This document shows, piece after piece, positions 1 to 10,388 of a stretch of 64,000 bases of DNA; the first letter of the stretch is position 1; each line of letters opens with the position of its first letter. The notes under the pieces were generated by a model, which was not told the origin of the DNA, searched no databases, and saw nothing but the letters and a program-made list of their open reading frames with translations. The DNA comes from Cristatella mucedo (Eukaryota; Bryozoa; Phylactolaemata; Cristatellidae): assembly GCA_009760855.2 (NCBI GenBank), contig WPIO01000046.1:1057001-1121000 (forward strand). Direction: 5' to 3'. The translations under genes and the position numbers were made by a program.

Positions 1-660
1 CGTACGCGAGCCCGAATTACTGTATCTACGTCTATAACTTCACAAAGCCATAAAGACGGTGCGGGTGTTATGAAGGATAGTTTTCTACTGCGCACTGAAA
101 GCCTAATAGGCTTTTGGTACGCATTCGGTACTTAACAGACGTCATCTCAGAGAAACAACAAAGAGAAAGTGGGAAGCATAGCAGAGTCTGGAGAGCAGTT
201 GAGATAGTGAGTAGCATGGAAGTAGCAGTTCAGGACGGCTGGACAGGATGTGCCATAGGCAGCAGCAGGAGAGAGGATGTCTAAGATGGCTAAGAATTGT
301 GGAAGAGAGTTCCACAATCTAGCAGAGCTAAAGCTTCTGTCACCAACGGTCTTTGAGCATAGGAGTGGAGCAGCCAATTGATTGTCCATAGAGGACCCGA
401 GAGCTCGAGAAGCCTGAAAATCATGCAGCAGTTCAGCTCGGTACGAAGGAGCCAAGCCACGTGGCAGCAGGCCCTTTGGATCGGCATTAGAGCCCTACTA
501 TGCATATGTAGATCAACCGGAAGCCATCGAAGTCCTTCAGCATATGAGACACATGGTCAAACTGTGGGATTTCATTTTTATCTAGCCTTGCAGCCATATT
601 CACCAGCAGCTACAGTGGCCTGGTGGCATTTTTCGGTAGCCCAGCCAAAAGAGACCCACT
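1..660 (-). mobile_element. LINE family B, 3' end of reverse-transcriptase ORF plus 3' UTR (decayed)
   Basis: Read on the minus strand, 455-147 encodes a peptide with DRSFSSARLWNSLP, the hallmark of the C-terminal tail of non-LTR retrotransposon polyproteins of the CR1/L2/Rex type. The sequence then continues into a 3' UTR (about 146-1). The same arrangement recurs at 55600-56170, and the UTR alone at 6340-6425 and 63420-63560, so this is a dispersed family. It differs from the L2-type family at 49780-52640. Frame breaks above 455 show it is dead. The UTR contains the palindrome AAAGCCTAATAGGCTTT at about 98-114. Confidence 0.7.
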
Positions 661-3067
661 AAATGGTGAGCGTTGCTGCTGCTGCTCTGGGAGCTGGTTG
701 AAAGCGGTCATCGCCTTCAGCCGCGGCCTGTCATCACTAAGGTAGTCCCAATTTACTGGGCTACTCTGACGTATAGTGTAACTGCAGAATGCATGCTGTG
801 TATAGTGTGAAACTTGCGGCTGCATGGTCGATAGCATGAGTAGGCCAATGACAGTATAGCAGCACGAGACAGTCCGAACTGGCCGCCACTGCAGCTCGGG
901 ACTGGCGTCAGGGTCAAGAGGTCACCTCTTGCTGTCCTGCTCTCGGGCTCAATCCAATGCTTTAGCGTTTAGCCCATCGAGGGCCTCTTAGCTTGGCTCT
1001 GTTGCTAACCGAGACAAGCTAACCGAGTCGTGCGAGTCAGTGTGTGAGTGCCGGCCCTTCCTTCCAAAGCCTTTACACCAACCCTCCGCCTCCCACCTCT
1101 CCCACTCCCCCGGGTCGACTGCATATAAGCCATTTGCTTTCGATATGCTACCCATATTGGATTGTTTGAACCCGGCATCGAGTGCACAAGATGCAGCTTT
1201 ATTTTTCTTCAGCGGCTGCCCGATGTCGGTGCTCGTATAACGTTGGATCAGATCGAGTGGGCATTGTCTCCTCTCCTCGGCCTCTGCCCTCGGCCACAGC
1301 CCCTCCCCTAGCCCCCCATTTCGGTGCTATAGGCTTGCCTGGTCCTGTCTTTCAGTCAATTTGATCTACTTCAGCCGGAAAGACTTCGACGGGTCTGGGA
1401 GGGGGTGGTCATATCGAAAGAAGGTTTAATGTGGAAGGTTTTAGTATGATGCCAGCTGACTGCTGCCGATAGCAGACAATATCCTTACCGTAATGACGAA
1501 TTGAACGACCGCTTGGGCAGCCGGCACGGTCTTGACTGCCGAGGGTATGGCTCGAAGCCTTGTTCTCGTGCAGTGACCTGACCCCTAGTTCACCAGGTGC
1601 TCGGTGGCAGCTCATTGGACATTGGCTCGATCATCAATTGTATAAATCACAAAGGTGTGACTAGCCCAGCCAGTCGGAGCCACCACCAAGCTGCCGAGCA
1701 ACAACGTTGCCGAGGCAGGCAGCTGGATCTCGTGGCTAGCAAGCAGTCATCGGCTTGGCTGAGTGCAGGCGAGTGTCGCTCAGGTACGTCCATCGGCCCT
1801 GCTGCTGGCTGCTGCAGGCCTCGCGTTGACTCTGCCGATGACTGCACCACCGGCTGTGGTTGGGGTAGTTGCAGAGTGGCTGTAGCAGCAGCAGTAGCAG
1901 TGACGATATTGGTAGTCGGTCAAATTCGCAGTTGCTGGGGTTGCAGTGGCTGGTAGGCTACTGGCTGGTAGGCTACTGGCTGGTAGGCTCCAGTTCCAGC
2001 GGCCCCGGCCCGACGTAAGGTTGCATGCTGCTGCTGCTGAGGATGGTGGCGATTGTGGCTACTTCTTCCATCGGCAAGGAGGCCTGCAAGCCTGTCCTAT
2101 CCCGGACTTGCTGAGGCCTGCCTTGCAAACCTCAGCATCCTGAGCTATGTACCCTGGCCTATGTCCACTCACCTCTCGGTACTTGGTAGCCAATTACTTT
2201 GACAATCCGGCTTTTCATAAGCAAAGCAGTAATCCTTTTAAGGGGTTTGGGGTCGTCTGGAAGTCTTGAGGTTGCTGTCTTTAAGAGCTGCCTGAGGTTG
2301 GCCCATTCTGCACTAAGTCCATCGATTGCTGGCCTGCCGGAAGCATTTTCTTTATCTGTTCCGTGGTTTCCGGCTTCCTGTCTCATGTCCCATTGTCTGT
2401 ATAACCTGCCTTTCCAGCCGACTCTCCCGCCGAGTCCTCTTTGTCCTACCTGGCTGTCCTGTACGTAAATCCTGGCCTGATTTCTTCACTATGTGTGCGT
2501 GTATTCGTGCACACTGGTATGCATGAATTTGTGCGGGCAGGTGTGCATGTAATTACGCACGATCGTGCGCGCACACATGCAACCCACACGTACCTGTGTG
2601 GGTTGCATGTGCTTTGGGGAAGATGCACCCAAGAAGTCGCTGTTCTCGCTGTCGTTGTGGTAAGCAATAGCAGACTCCCAAGGTTCACCCCCTTCGCTTA
2701 CATACCGGTGGCACTACGTATATCGCCACGATGTTCGTGCATGGAAGCCTCTAGGGTTGCCTCTAGATTGAAAGCGAGTGGGGCTCACATGCTCAAGGGG
2801 CGCGAGTTGGTGCGCTGCCCCGGGACTGTGGCCGCTGTCACATGCAGTGAGTCACCGAGAAGCCGCCAGGGGGAGCGCGATGACCTCCGCTTGCTGGGCC
2901 GGTGTGGTGGTCACGTGATGGGAGAGAGAAAATCCGAGGAAAGAAGAGGCCTGCTCTTCCCCTCTCGGCTCCGTGCCTCTGCCAGCAGCGATTGCCCAGG
3001 TCAGCAGACCAGCAGGTGCCGCACCAGCGCGTCCGTCCGCTCCTTCCCAGGTTTCGTCAGCTGCTGA
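661..3067. other. Flank upstream of the CCR4-like gene, no gene recognised
   Basis: I see no recognisable coding domain here. A 15-bp unit beginning TGGCTGGTAGGCTAC is repeated three times at about 1943-1988. Base composition becomes GC- and CpG-rich from about 2750 onward, as expected of the 5' region of the downstream gene, so the promoter and any non-coding first exon probably lie here. A 627-base open frame at 2441-3067 ends in a TGA in the same frame as the next exon and has no recognisable domain. A perfect hairpin lies at 2574-2611. Confidence 0.4.
2574..2611. repeat. Perfect 16-bp inverted repeat (hairpin)
   Basis: CACATGCAACCCACAC at 2574-2589 is followed, after a 6-base loop, by its exact reverse complement at 2596-2611. 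A separate palindrome, GCACGATCGTGC, lies just upstream at 2557-2568. The stem is long enough to fold in RNA or extrude in DNA. No function is evident. Confidence 0.8.
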
Positions 3068-3259
3068 CAAAAAAAAAGGTTCACTCTCACTGCCGCTGCT
3101 CGCTCGGCCGGCCGGCCGAAGGACGACTGCAGCGCCGACTGCGGCGGCTCGCTCTCCTCCCACCCTTCGTCGCTGCCTTCGTCGCATCGCCGGCCACCCA
3201 CTGTGCGCCTTTCGGAGCCATCCCCGCCTCGACGCTCACCTGCCTCGGAGCCAAGGAGC

Positions 3260-4673
3260 ATGAGTGTCGCTCGGCGTTCGACTCGCCCTTCGAGCCGCCA
3301 CTGGGCATCGCCCACCGTCGTGGCGGCGGCGTCGTGCTGCCGACCAGCGGCGTGCTGCGCGTCGTCCGGCGGCGGGCTCGGCTGCGTCGTAGCACGAGCC
3401 CAACGAAGGAGAGGAAGGAAGGGGCAGCAGGAAGAGCAGGAAGGAGGCAGGCTCAGCAGCGGCAACAGCAGCGACGGCCTAGCAGCTGCTGCGGCAGCGG
3501 CCGCTCAGCAGCGGCCGCAGTGCACCTGTCACTGCTGCGGTGCCTGCTCGTACCCGGAGCCGGCGCTCTCCGGCTGCCGGCTTGATGCCGTCGGCCGCTG
3601 CGCCAGCCCGGACGATGCGGACGCCGAGATGCTGCCGCCATCGTGCGGTCACGTGCCGACGTGCGACGCGAGTGTCGCCTCGGACGATGCGAGCACGTCC
3701 GGAGAGAGCGCCGCCTCGGACAGCGGCTTCTCGTCGTCAGCGGCATCGTCGTCGTGCGCGATCGCGACCGGCTGCTGCGGAGGTGGCGGCACCTCGTGCT
3801 GCTGCCAGCGCCGGCTTCGGCGGCGGCTGCAAAACGGCAGTGGCTGCTGCAGCTGCTGCTGGTGCAGCGGTGGCGGCGCCGCCGTGCCCTGCCACCGATC
3901 GACCGCTGCCGCCAGCCCCAGCGAGCCGGGGCCGCCGAGGCGCCGGCGCTGCGCCTCTGGCTGCAGCGCATGCGACGCCGTCGATCTGGGCGAGGTCGAC
4001 GAGACAGAGGTCACCGACGATGAAGAAGCCGATGTTGACAACGACGACGAGGAAGACGTCATCGGCGACGACGTTGACGACGACGTCCCGATCGCAGATG
4101 GCGACCGCAACGGGGATGCACTGACAGCCAAAGAGCTGCGCTTGCTGGTGAAGTACACGACCGGCTTCTCGATGCGTCGCTTCAAGTGTCCGCCGAAGGA
4201 CTGCCCCGTGTGCATGCAGTCGTTCTACACCGGCCACGGCCTTCGCGCCTCGGCGGCCTCCTCGTCCGAGCCTCACCACGAGGGCGCCGCCGCCGCTCAG
4301 CCGTGGCCGGAGCAGCCTCGCCCGCAGAGCGACGGCAGCTCTGAGCTGCAGCAGCAGCGCTCGGCCTCGCCCGACGCCGTCGACGGCGGTGGCGTGTATT
4401 ACGTGGAGCTGAGCGACTCGGGCGTCGAGCTGTCGGTGACGTATCCGGACGAGACGAGCTACTGGTGCACGCTCGAGCGGCTCCTGCAGTGTCCGGTGGC
4501 ACCGCTGCCAGAGTGGCCGCTCGCGCCGCCCGCCGCCGTGCTGTTGTCGCCACTCTTGCGAAGGGCCTTGTCCCCGCCGCCGCAGCAGCAGCAGCTGCCG
4601 TTCACGATGCCATACGAGAGGTGGAATGACGTGCCGCAAATGTGCCTGGTTCCTCCCGCCGAGCTGGGCCCAT
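3260..4673 (+). CDS. Putative exon 1 of the CCR4-like gene: low-complexity N-terminal region
   Basis: The frame is open from 3068 after a TGA at 3065-3067. The first ATG, at 3260, has A at -3. The exon ends at a canonical donor (CCAT|GTAAGC) in phase 1, matching the next exon. The product has a poly-Ala/Gln run near residues 73-85, a Cys/Gly-rich stretch near 172-204 and a strongly acidic Asp/Glu stretch near 245-285. A more ordered-looking part follows: KYTTGFSMRRF, then CPPKDCPVC near residue 310, and later VYYVELSDSGVELSV. I recognise no family. The frame runs on to 4849 past the donor, so a separate single-exon gene is the alternative. Several overlapping frames are open here because the DNA is GC-rich, so the first 200 residues are less certain than the last 200. 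Confidence 0.55.
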
Positions 4674-7600
4674 GTAAGCGCTTGCTTGCCGGCCTCGTGC
4701 GCCCTCCTGCCTGCCTCTCTAGGTCCCTTCTGCTCTCTCGGACATCATGCACCTGGTCGGGCCGGCCGTACTGTGTCGGCACTATCAGTGCTCGTTTTTT
4801 TTTGTCGGTCTGCCGAAGTCACGCTTGCTGCCTGCTGCCGCCGTTCTGAGCACCATGTTGTGTCTCGTCAAACGGCAAGTCTGCTTTCGCTTTGCAGTCG
4901 TCCAATCCCATCCGCCGGCCAGGCCGTGGAATCCGCTGGCCCATCCGGAGAGGAACAAGCCTACAGGTGAGTAATTGCCCCCCTCCCCTGAGAGGGAGGT
5001 TGGCCTCACCCCTCACCGACGAGCTAATCAGCGGAAAGGGCAACTGGCAGAGCGGAGCAAGTCCAGGCCTGGCTCGTGGACAACCCTGAGCACGCCGCAA
5101 GAGCGCTTCCGCGGCGTGCTTGGAGGAGGCGGCGGCTCTCTGCACGCGAAGGCCGCAGTGGCGCTGGCCTGACCTGATCCGACCCGATCTTGTCTGACGC
5201 GTGTCTTGCAGCCATTTTCTCGGCAATGTGCTACAACATTCTCTGCGACAAGTACTGCACGCGCCAGCTGTACGGCTACTCACCGTCGTGGGCCCTGAAC
5301 TGGGAGTACCGGAAGAAAGGTATAATGGAGGAGATCAGGCACTACTCCGCCGATATAATCAGCCTGCAGGTTAGCTGCTGCGCTAATGGAGCAGCAGGCT
5401 GCTGCCTCTGGATCAGGGGAGCTGCACACCAGTGACCTAAAACCGAGAGCCTAGCTGTCGACCCTCGTGGGCTGTCGAGCGAGACGACTGCAGCGGCAGC
5501 AGCAGCAGGCCCTTGCTGATGAGCAGAAATGCCTGACCGGCTAACATCTTCGGTCGTTCTCGCTTGCAGGAGGTCGAGACCGAGCAGTTCCACAACTTCT
5601 TCCTGCCTGAGCTGGAGCAGTGCGGCTACCAGGGCATATTCGCTCCCAAGTCGCGTGCCAGGACTATGTCCGAGAACGACAAGCGATACGTGGATGGCTG
5701 CGCCATATTCTGGAAGCGTAACAAGTAGGCCGACGCTCGCACGCGCAGGCGCGTCCCGCCACACCCTCTCGAAGCTGGCATCGGGGCCGTTCGTTCGAGC
5801 GCAAAGGTCTCTCGGCCGCTGATTGCCTGCCGCCGCTGCGGCGGCGGCTGGTCGGTCTCGTTCGATCTCCACGTTGCTTCTTACCGGCGCCGCCTTGCTG
5901 CCGTGCAGGTTTCAGCTGTACAAGGAGCAGAAGATCGAGTTCAGTCACCTGGCGATAGCCAACGCCGAGGGCTCGGAGGACATGCTGAACAGGGTGATGA
6001 CGAAGGACAACATCGGCCTCGTCGCCGTGCTGGAGACGAAGGAGGGCATCTACGACAGCGGTGAGATGCTGGCTTAGTGCCAGTATGATGAATGCACGGC
6101 CGCCGAGCGCACGGCGGCGGCGCCCGGCGGCGGCCTGCTGCAGAGTCGCAGCAGCAGAGGACGGTTGTGTTCTGTCCGCTCTGTCGCTCGCCCGACCTCG
6201 TTGCGCACCCCATGACAGGGAGCGCACCCCATGACAGGGAGCGCACCCCATGACAGGGAGCGCTTGACTTTTGTCGTGAGTGAAAGCAGCCAGCCGCAGG
6301 CACGCTGCTGCCTGCTTCGAGCTAATGTTGCGAATGAGTAATGTAAATGTAATTTATCTCCGTCTGCAACTCCACAAAGCCACAAAGACCGTGTGGGTGT
6401 GTTACAAGCATTCGGTAGCCAGCAGAAAAATGGCTTTCCTTCCATTGACCGGAAGAACAGTGAGGGATGGGAGAGCGAGGGCTCGATCCGTTGGTGCCGT
6501 TCGACTGTGGCTACTGTGGCCTTGCCGGACCTATTTACCATTTCTGAGAGTCGCTGTCGCTTTTTGCTCTGTCTTTATGTACGGTTCGGCCGTTTCGGAC
6601 TGCTCCTCTGGCTGTGGTGTGCTCGCAGGCAGCCAGTCACTTGTGGCTGGTTGCCTGCACCCACCCTGCTCACTCTCTGGATCGAGTGATGGCCGATGCA
6701 TTCGCAGTGGCCTCATTCTTTGTCATTACCCACTCAGTTCTTGGTATCAGTGGTACTTGGTTTTTTGCGTAATTAATTTCCCGATAAATTTTCCCTGGCG
6801 TTTCCGACGTCATCGAAACGGATGCTTCGGATGCCCTTGCGAGAGCATCTTTACAGCTGCATTAATCAGTTGCCAGTGCTGCCTTGAAGCACTGCGTTGA
6901 GGCCAGGCAGGGCCCTCTTACAGTCCAGACTGTCATCATGTCCTCCAAATCTATGGGGCTGGGGAGGGAGGCTCAGTCCGGCTGAGGCTATTTGGCAGGA
7001 TGCCAGTCAGCTGCTTACTGGCACAGCCACAGTTTCTGCAAACTTGTCAGCTTACTGCTTTTGCTGCCGACTTGACAATGGGCCGGTTGCATATTTATCT
7101 TCTTTGGCAGCTGGCCGGTGTGTGCTGCCTTGCTCTTCTTCGGCGGCGGCGGAATGCCTGACTGATGTAGCAGTCTAGTAATCTTTTCGGCCTCCTTTTG
7201 GTTTGGGGGAGGGTGCATGCTGGCACAATGCCTCCTCGAGCTGGGGTCGGTAGGTGTGGGGCTCACTCACTCACTCATTATGTTATCTTGCTCATGCTCT
7301 AATACCCTTTTCGCCTGGGGCGTCTCTGTAATAACAAATTTCTTTTTATGCCAGCCAGCGATTAGTTAAGAAGCCTGGCACTGGCTGGCAGGCAGTGGCT
7401 GAGCCAGGACTTTCTTGGGGGGGAGGCAAGATCCCCCCAATTAACGAAAGGCGGCAGTGCTAAAGCTTGGTGTTTATTTGACAAGCTAATTTCGTAATTT
7501 CGACGCTTGTGACCAGCCGGGCGGGGTGGGGCTTACGTGTGGGGCCATGTACTAGGACCCTGCCCTCGGTCCCACCCTTCCAACGCTGGGGTGGGGGATG

Positions 7601-8812
7601 CCCCCACCGCGCACCCTGGCTCCGCAACTGATTGCGACAGCCAGTCAAGACGCACGGCACCCGTACTCACGACGTCTGCACCGCTCTGCTCGGTAGGCGT
7701 GCGACCAGACGTGCACGTTCCCAAGCACCTGCTGGTGGCCACCGTGCACGTGGTGTGGGACCCAGAGTTCTGTGACGTCAAGCTCATACAGACGCTCATG
7801 CTCATGTCGGAGCTGAAGAACATCATCGAGAACCTGCAGCTCAACTTGCGTCCCGGCGGCAGCGGCAAGTTTGACTGCTCATCCATGCCCATGATCTTCT
7901 GCGGCGATCTCAACTCCCTGCCCGACTCGGGTGAGCGTGCACACCGCTGCCCGCGCCACCATGTGCCAGCTCGTGCAGCCGCACGGTGCCAATCGCTCGA
8001 CGAACGCGGCTTCGGCAGCAAGCAGCTGCGGCGGCCGCGGCAAGAAGCAACACGAGTTTGACCGCTGGCCATTTTGAGAGGGGGGCTCGTGTGTCGGGGG
8101 GGGGGGGGGCTCGTGTGTCGGGGGCCTCGGGGCCGGTAAGCTATCTCGGCCTGCGCTGCACAGTGGCAGCACTTGCCAAAAAACCGAGCCGACCCTGCTT
8201 GTCCGGCCGCGGTACAGGCGTGATCGAGTTCCTGAATGCCGGCAAAGTGTCGGCCAGGCACCTGGAGTTCAAAAAGTATGGCTACGACATGGTGCTGAAG
8301 ACGTTCAGTCACACCAAGGACAACGACTACTTGACGCATGCGTTCCGCCTGAAGCAAGCCTACGACGAGGCGCTCATGCCGTACACCAATTACACGTGAG
8401 TCTCTCGCACCCAGCAGCTGCCCCCCACGCGCGTTCCACATCGTCAGCGGCTGCACCAACCAGCCAGAGCCGCACCACAGGCTGGTCGGGCGGGCGGTCG
8501 TTCGAGCGGCTCCTGAGCGGCGGCGGTTCCGAGTGACATGGCCGCTGGCCATTTCTGTCGCTTCGCAGGTACGACTTCAAGGGCATCATCGACTACATCT
8601 TTTATTCCGAGGATCACCTGAACCCGCTCGGCGTCCTCGGACCTATCGAGTCCTCGTGGTTCAAGGAGAACAAGGTGGTCGGCTGCCCGCATCCGCACAT
8701 CGCGTCCGACCACTTCTCGCTGCTCGTCGAGTTCGAGATGCCCATTCTGACGGGGCCGCAGAAGAGCGGCGGTGGCGCCTCTTCCGGCGGTAACGGACCC
8801 GCGAGGAGATAG
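3260..8812 (+). CDS. CNOT6: CCR4/CNOT6-type poly(A) deadenylase, eight-exon model
   Basis: The model joins 3260-4673, 4898-4966, 5212-5369, 5570-5724, 5909-6060, 7697-7930, 8218-8395 and 8569-8812, all with GT-AG introns in compatible phase, giving about 868 residues. The last roughly 395 residues are a complete exonuclease-endonuclease-phosphatase domain collinear with animal CNOT6/CNOT6L, the Mg-dependent 3'-5' poly(A) exonuclease of the CCR4-NOT complex. Expected active-site positions are kept: Asn in MCYNIL, Glu in SLQEVE, His in TVHVVWDP, Asp and Asn in GDLNSLPDSG, Asp in IIDYIFYS and His in SDHFSLL. The fingerprint LNRVMTKDNIG is also present. Canonical CNOT6 has N-terminal leucine-rich repeats that dock on CNOT1; none is found here. 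Assignment of the nuclease domain is very secure. Attachment of exon 1 and the choice of the ATG at 3260 are inference. Confidence 0.85.
4898..4966 (+). CDS. CNOT6: CCR4-like exon 2: linker into the nuclease domain
   Basis: The acceptor is TTTGCAG and the donor ACAG|GTGAGT. It encodes a linker with PPARPWNPL and PERNKPT, aligning with the PPRSW...EPDRTRPT segment just before the nuclease core of CNOT6. It enters in phase 1 from exon 1, forming a Phe codon across the junction, and leaves in phase 1. The segment is short, but the match to the conserved pre-catalytic linker is clear. Confidence 0.85.
5212..5369 (+). CDS. CNOT6: CCR4-like exon 3: start of nuclease core
   Basis: It encodes AIFSAMCYNILCDKY through SWALNWEYRKKGIMEEI to ADIISLQ. 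The Asn of MCYNIL is the conserved first catalytic-site residue of this nuclease superfamily. The acceptor is TCTTGCAG and the donor CTGCAG|GTTAGC, and it ends in phase 0. Confidence 0.95.
5570..5724 (+). CDS. CNOT6: CCR4-like exon 4: metal-binding Glu segment
   Basis: The exon opens with EVETEQ, so the metal-binding Glu of the LQEVE motif is the first codon after the junction. It continues through SPKSRA-like and HVDGCAIF-like segments (here FAPKSRARTMS and YVDGCAIFWKR). The donor splits a Lys codon (phase 2). Confidence 0.95.
5909..6060 (+). CDS. CNOT6: CCR4-like exon 5
   Basis: It encodes FQLYKEQKIEFSHLAIANAE followed by the near-invariant LNRVMTKDNIG and ends at IYDSG. It enters in phase 2 and leaves in phase 1 at GACAGCG|GTGAGA. 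Confidence 0.95.
6203..6262. repeat. 19-bp unit in three tandem copies, inside the CCR4-like intron 5
   Basis: The unit GCGCACCCCATGACAGGGA is repeated three times without change between 6203 and about 6260. This is a small VNTR-like array in the 1.6-kb intron between exons 5 and 6. Perfect copy identity implies recent expansion. Confidence 0.9.
6340..6425 (-). mobile_element. LINE family B 3'-UTR fragment in the CCR4-like intron 5
   Basis: A segment around GTCTGCAACTCCACAAAGCC matches the sequence near 30-100 and 63440-63500, which is the 3' UTR of LINE family B. No coding part is attached, so this is a 5'-truncated insertion. The rest of the intron (6426-7690) shows nothing recognisable. 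Confidence 0.6.
7697..7930 (+). CDS. CNOT6: CCR4-like exon 6: central nuclease core
   Basis: The acceptor is CGGTAG. It encodes HLLVATVHVVWDPEF, then CDVKLIQTLM, and ends with IFCGDLNSLPDSG, which carries the catalytic Asp and Asn. The family usually has NAHMHWDPEY where this protein has TVHVVWDPEF; the first His is kept and the second is replaced by Val. A Gly/Ser insertion (RPGGSGKFD) replaces the variable loop. Phases are 1 in and 1 out. Confidence 0.95.
8218..8395 (+). CDS. CNOT6: CCR4-like exon 7
   Basis: It encodes VIEFLNAGKVS, then a divergent stretch, then the conserved LTHAFRLKQAY and LMPYTNYT. The acceptor is GGTACAG and the donor TACAC|GTGAGT, splitting a Thr codon. The preceding intron includes a 13-base G run near 8098-8110. 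Confidence 0.95.
8569..8812 (+). CDS. CNOT6: CCR4-like terminal exon
   Basis: It encodes YDFKGIIDYIFYSEDHLN, then LGVLGPI, then GCPHPHIASDHFSLL with the catalytic Asp and His, and ends with a Gly/Ser-rich tail and a TAG at 8810-8812. The C-terminal tail is unlike the usual short ending and looks disordered. Confidence 0.95.
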
Positions 8813-10175
8813 ATAGGCCCGCGCGCGTGAAGAGATGGGCGCGCCAGCGGCTCAGCGGACCGGTGCGGCCACTGCCGCGCCCGGCCGCCCGTTTGGGCAC
8901 GCTCGGCAGCGCTGAGCGCCGTCTGGCTTTCTCGCCTCCTGCTCGTCGGAGGTCACCGGCAGGCAGAAATTGCTGCCGATGCCACTCCTGCTCGGCTCGC
9001 GTGCAGGAAGTGCCACGGGGGCCGCTGACTGCGTTTGCCGGGGTCGCTAGAGCCGCCGCCGCTGCTCACGCTCTGCTTCGGCTGCGAGTAAGCAGCAGCG
9101 GCAGCGATCGCCGTTGTGATGCAACCGGCAGTCGGCGAGACCTCGGCTTTCGACCGTTTGGGTCGGTGCTGGCGCTAACGCTGTGGCCGGCGACTTTATA
9201 AGTTGCCACTTGGCAGTGCAATTATGCCCTGTCATGAAGCCCAGCGTTGTTGTACAGTTACGTGTACGATTTGTAGCTAGGCGCGGCGTAGAGTTGTGGA
9301 GTAAAAAATCAAAACCAAGTTCACTTGCTGTCGTCTATTTTTCGTCACGCCAGCTAGCGCCGACCTCTGCGAGGCTAGGTGCAACACACTTGTTTTTGCA
9401 CTCCACACCGTATGCGTGCGATCTTTTAGGAGCCTGAGAGACGGTGAGCACGTGGCGAATGCACGTGATGCCACGTGAGCGTGTCGTGCATTCCAGCTGC
9501 TGCTGCATGCCACCGTCGCTTCCTGAGAGTCGACCGACTCGCTGCCCGGGCAGCAGGAGCAGCGAGTGGAACGAGATTCGAGTTTGCCGAGATTCATGCA
9601 CGAACAGGACTCGGTGATATCCGCGCGTTTCGAAGCAGGCGAACGCCGTAGGCCCGCCACAACCCCAAAGCAAACAGATTAGTGCCGAAGGAGGCAAGGT
9701 GCGAGAAGCAAAGAAAAAGCACCGCTACTCTGGTCACCACTGGGGCGAGAGCAGAAAGATCAACGGTAACAAAAAACGCCTCGGAACAAAAGACGCGCTA
9801 ATCAGACGAGCAGGTGACGCCCCCAGAGACGGGCGAAAGCCAAGCGAGCAACAAAAAAAAAATGCAAAACAGTCATGGTCGGCAAACGAAAAGTGACGCC
9901 CTGACCGGTGCCTGCGGGGCTGGGTGGCATGCTCGGCCGGCACTGTCGACCACGGCCCTGTGCGCAGGCTCGTGCGCAGGCTGCTCGAGTCGGTCGGGGC
10001 GTTTCCGGGCGGTGCGGGCTGGCACCGCCGCGACACAACTTGTTGCGCTTCCAGTGCTGCTCTTGCCTGGTCGCTAGCTCTGCTTCTGGGCTGGCTGCAG
10101 CGGTGGCGGCTCTGCAGCAGCGGCTGTCTGGGCAGGCTGTCCTAGCGAAGGCCGCCGGCAGGCAGAAGTGGAGCA
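8813..10175. other. Convergent intergenic region with 3' UTRs
   Basis: This lies between the stop of the CCR4-like gene (+) and the stop of a probable minus-strand gene at 10176. It is GC-rich up to about 9200. I found no AATAAA close to either stop and no recognisable domain. Long open frames on both strands reflect GC content. Confidence 0.5.
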
Positions 10176-10388
10176 TCACGACTCCATGATTTCATCCTGC
10201 TCGGCAAGGCTGCGTACGGCGGCTGAGGCGAGTGGCGCCGTGTCGCTCACCACAGACAGGGAGTCGTCGTTCGTCGGAGAGGGTATGTCGTTCACTAGCG
10301 AACCGCCAGAGCCGAGCATGCCGTCGGTGCCATCGAACCTAGAAACGGCGGCTTGCGATGTATTCGAGTGCAGCACCCACTCACACGA
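10176..10388 (-). CDS. Probable terminal exon of a minus-strand gene (Ser/Thr-rich tail)
   Basis: Read from 10388 down, the acceptor GTCTACAG is followed by 70 codons and a TGA at 10178-10176. The peptide begins SCEWVLHSNTSQ and ends with EQDEIMES. It is rich in Ser, Thr, Asp and Ala, like an intracellular regulatory tail. Third positions are mostly G or C, as in the deadenylase gene. It starts in phase 0, matching the phase in which the candidate exon 12094-12235 ends. I do not recognise the peptide. Linking it to the TMEM72-like exons upstream is inference. Confidence 0.45.
   Translation of the reverse strand, partial: SCEWVLHSNTSQAAVSRFDGTDGMLGSGGSLVNDIPSPTNDDSLSVVSDTAPLASAAVRSLAEQDEIMES

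Noticed and set aside
3001-4639. Long antisense and alternative frames opposite exon 1 of the deadenylase gene
   Set aside because: They are Arg- or Ala-rich shadows in GC-rich DNA. Only the frame ending at the phase-matched donor 4673 connects to a known domain.
4674-4849. C-terminal extension of the exon 1 frame to the stop at 4849
   Set aside because: It follows a canonical donor and is Cys/Ser/Leu-rich, like translated intron. It is kept only as the alternative of a separate single-exon gene.
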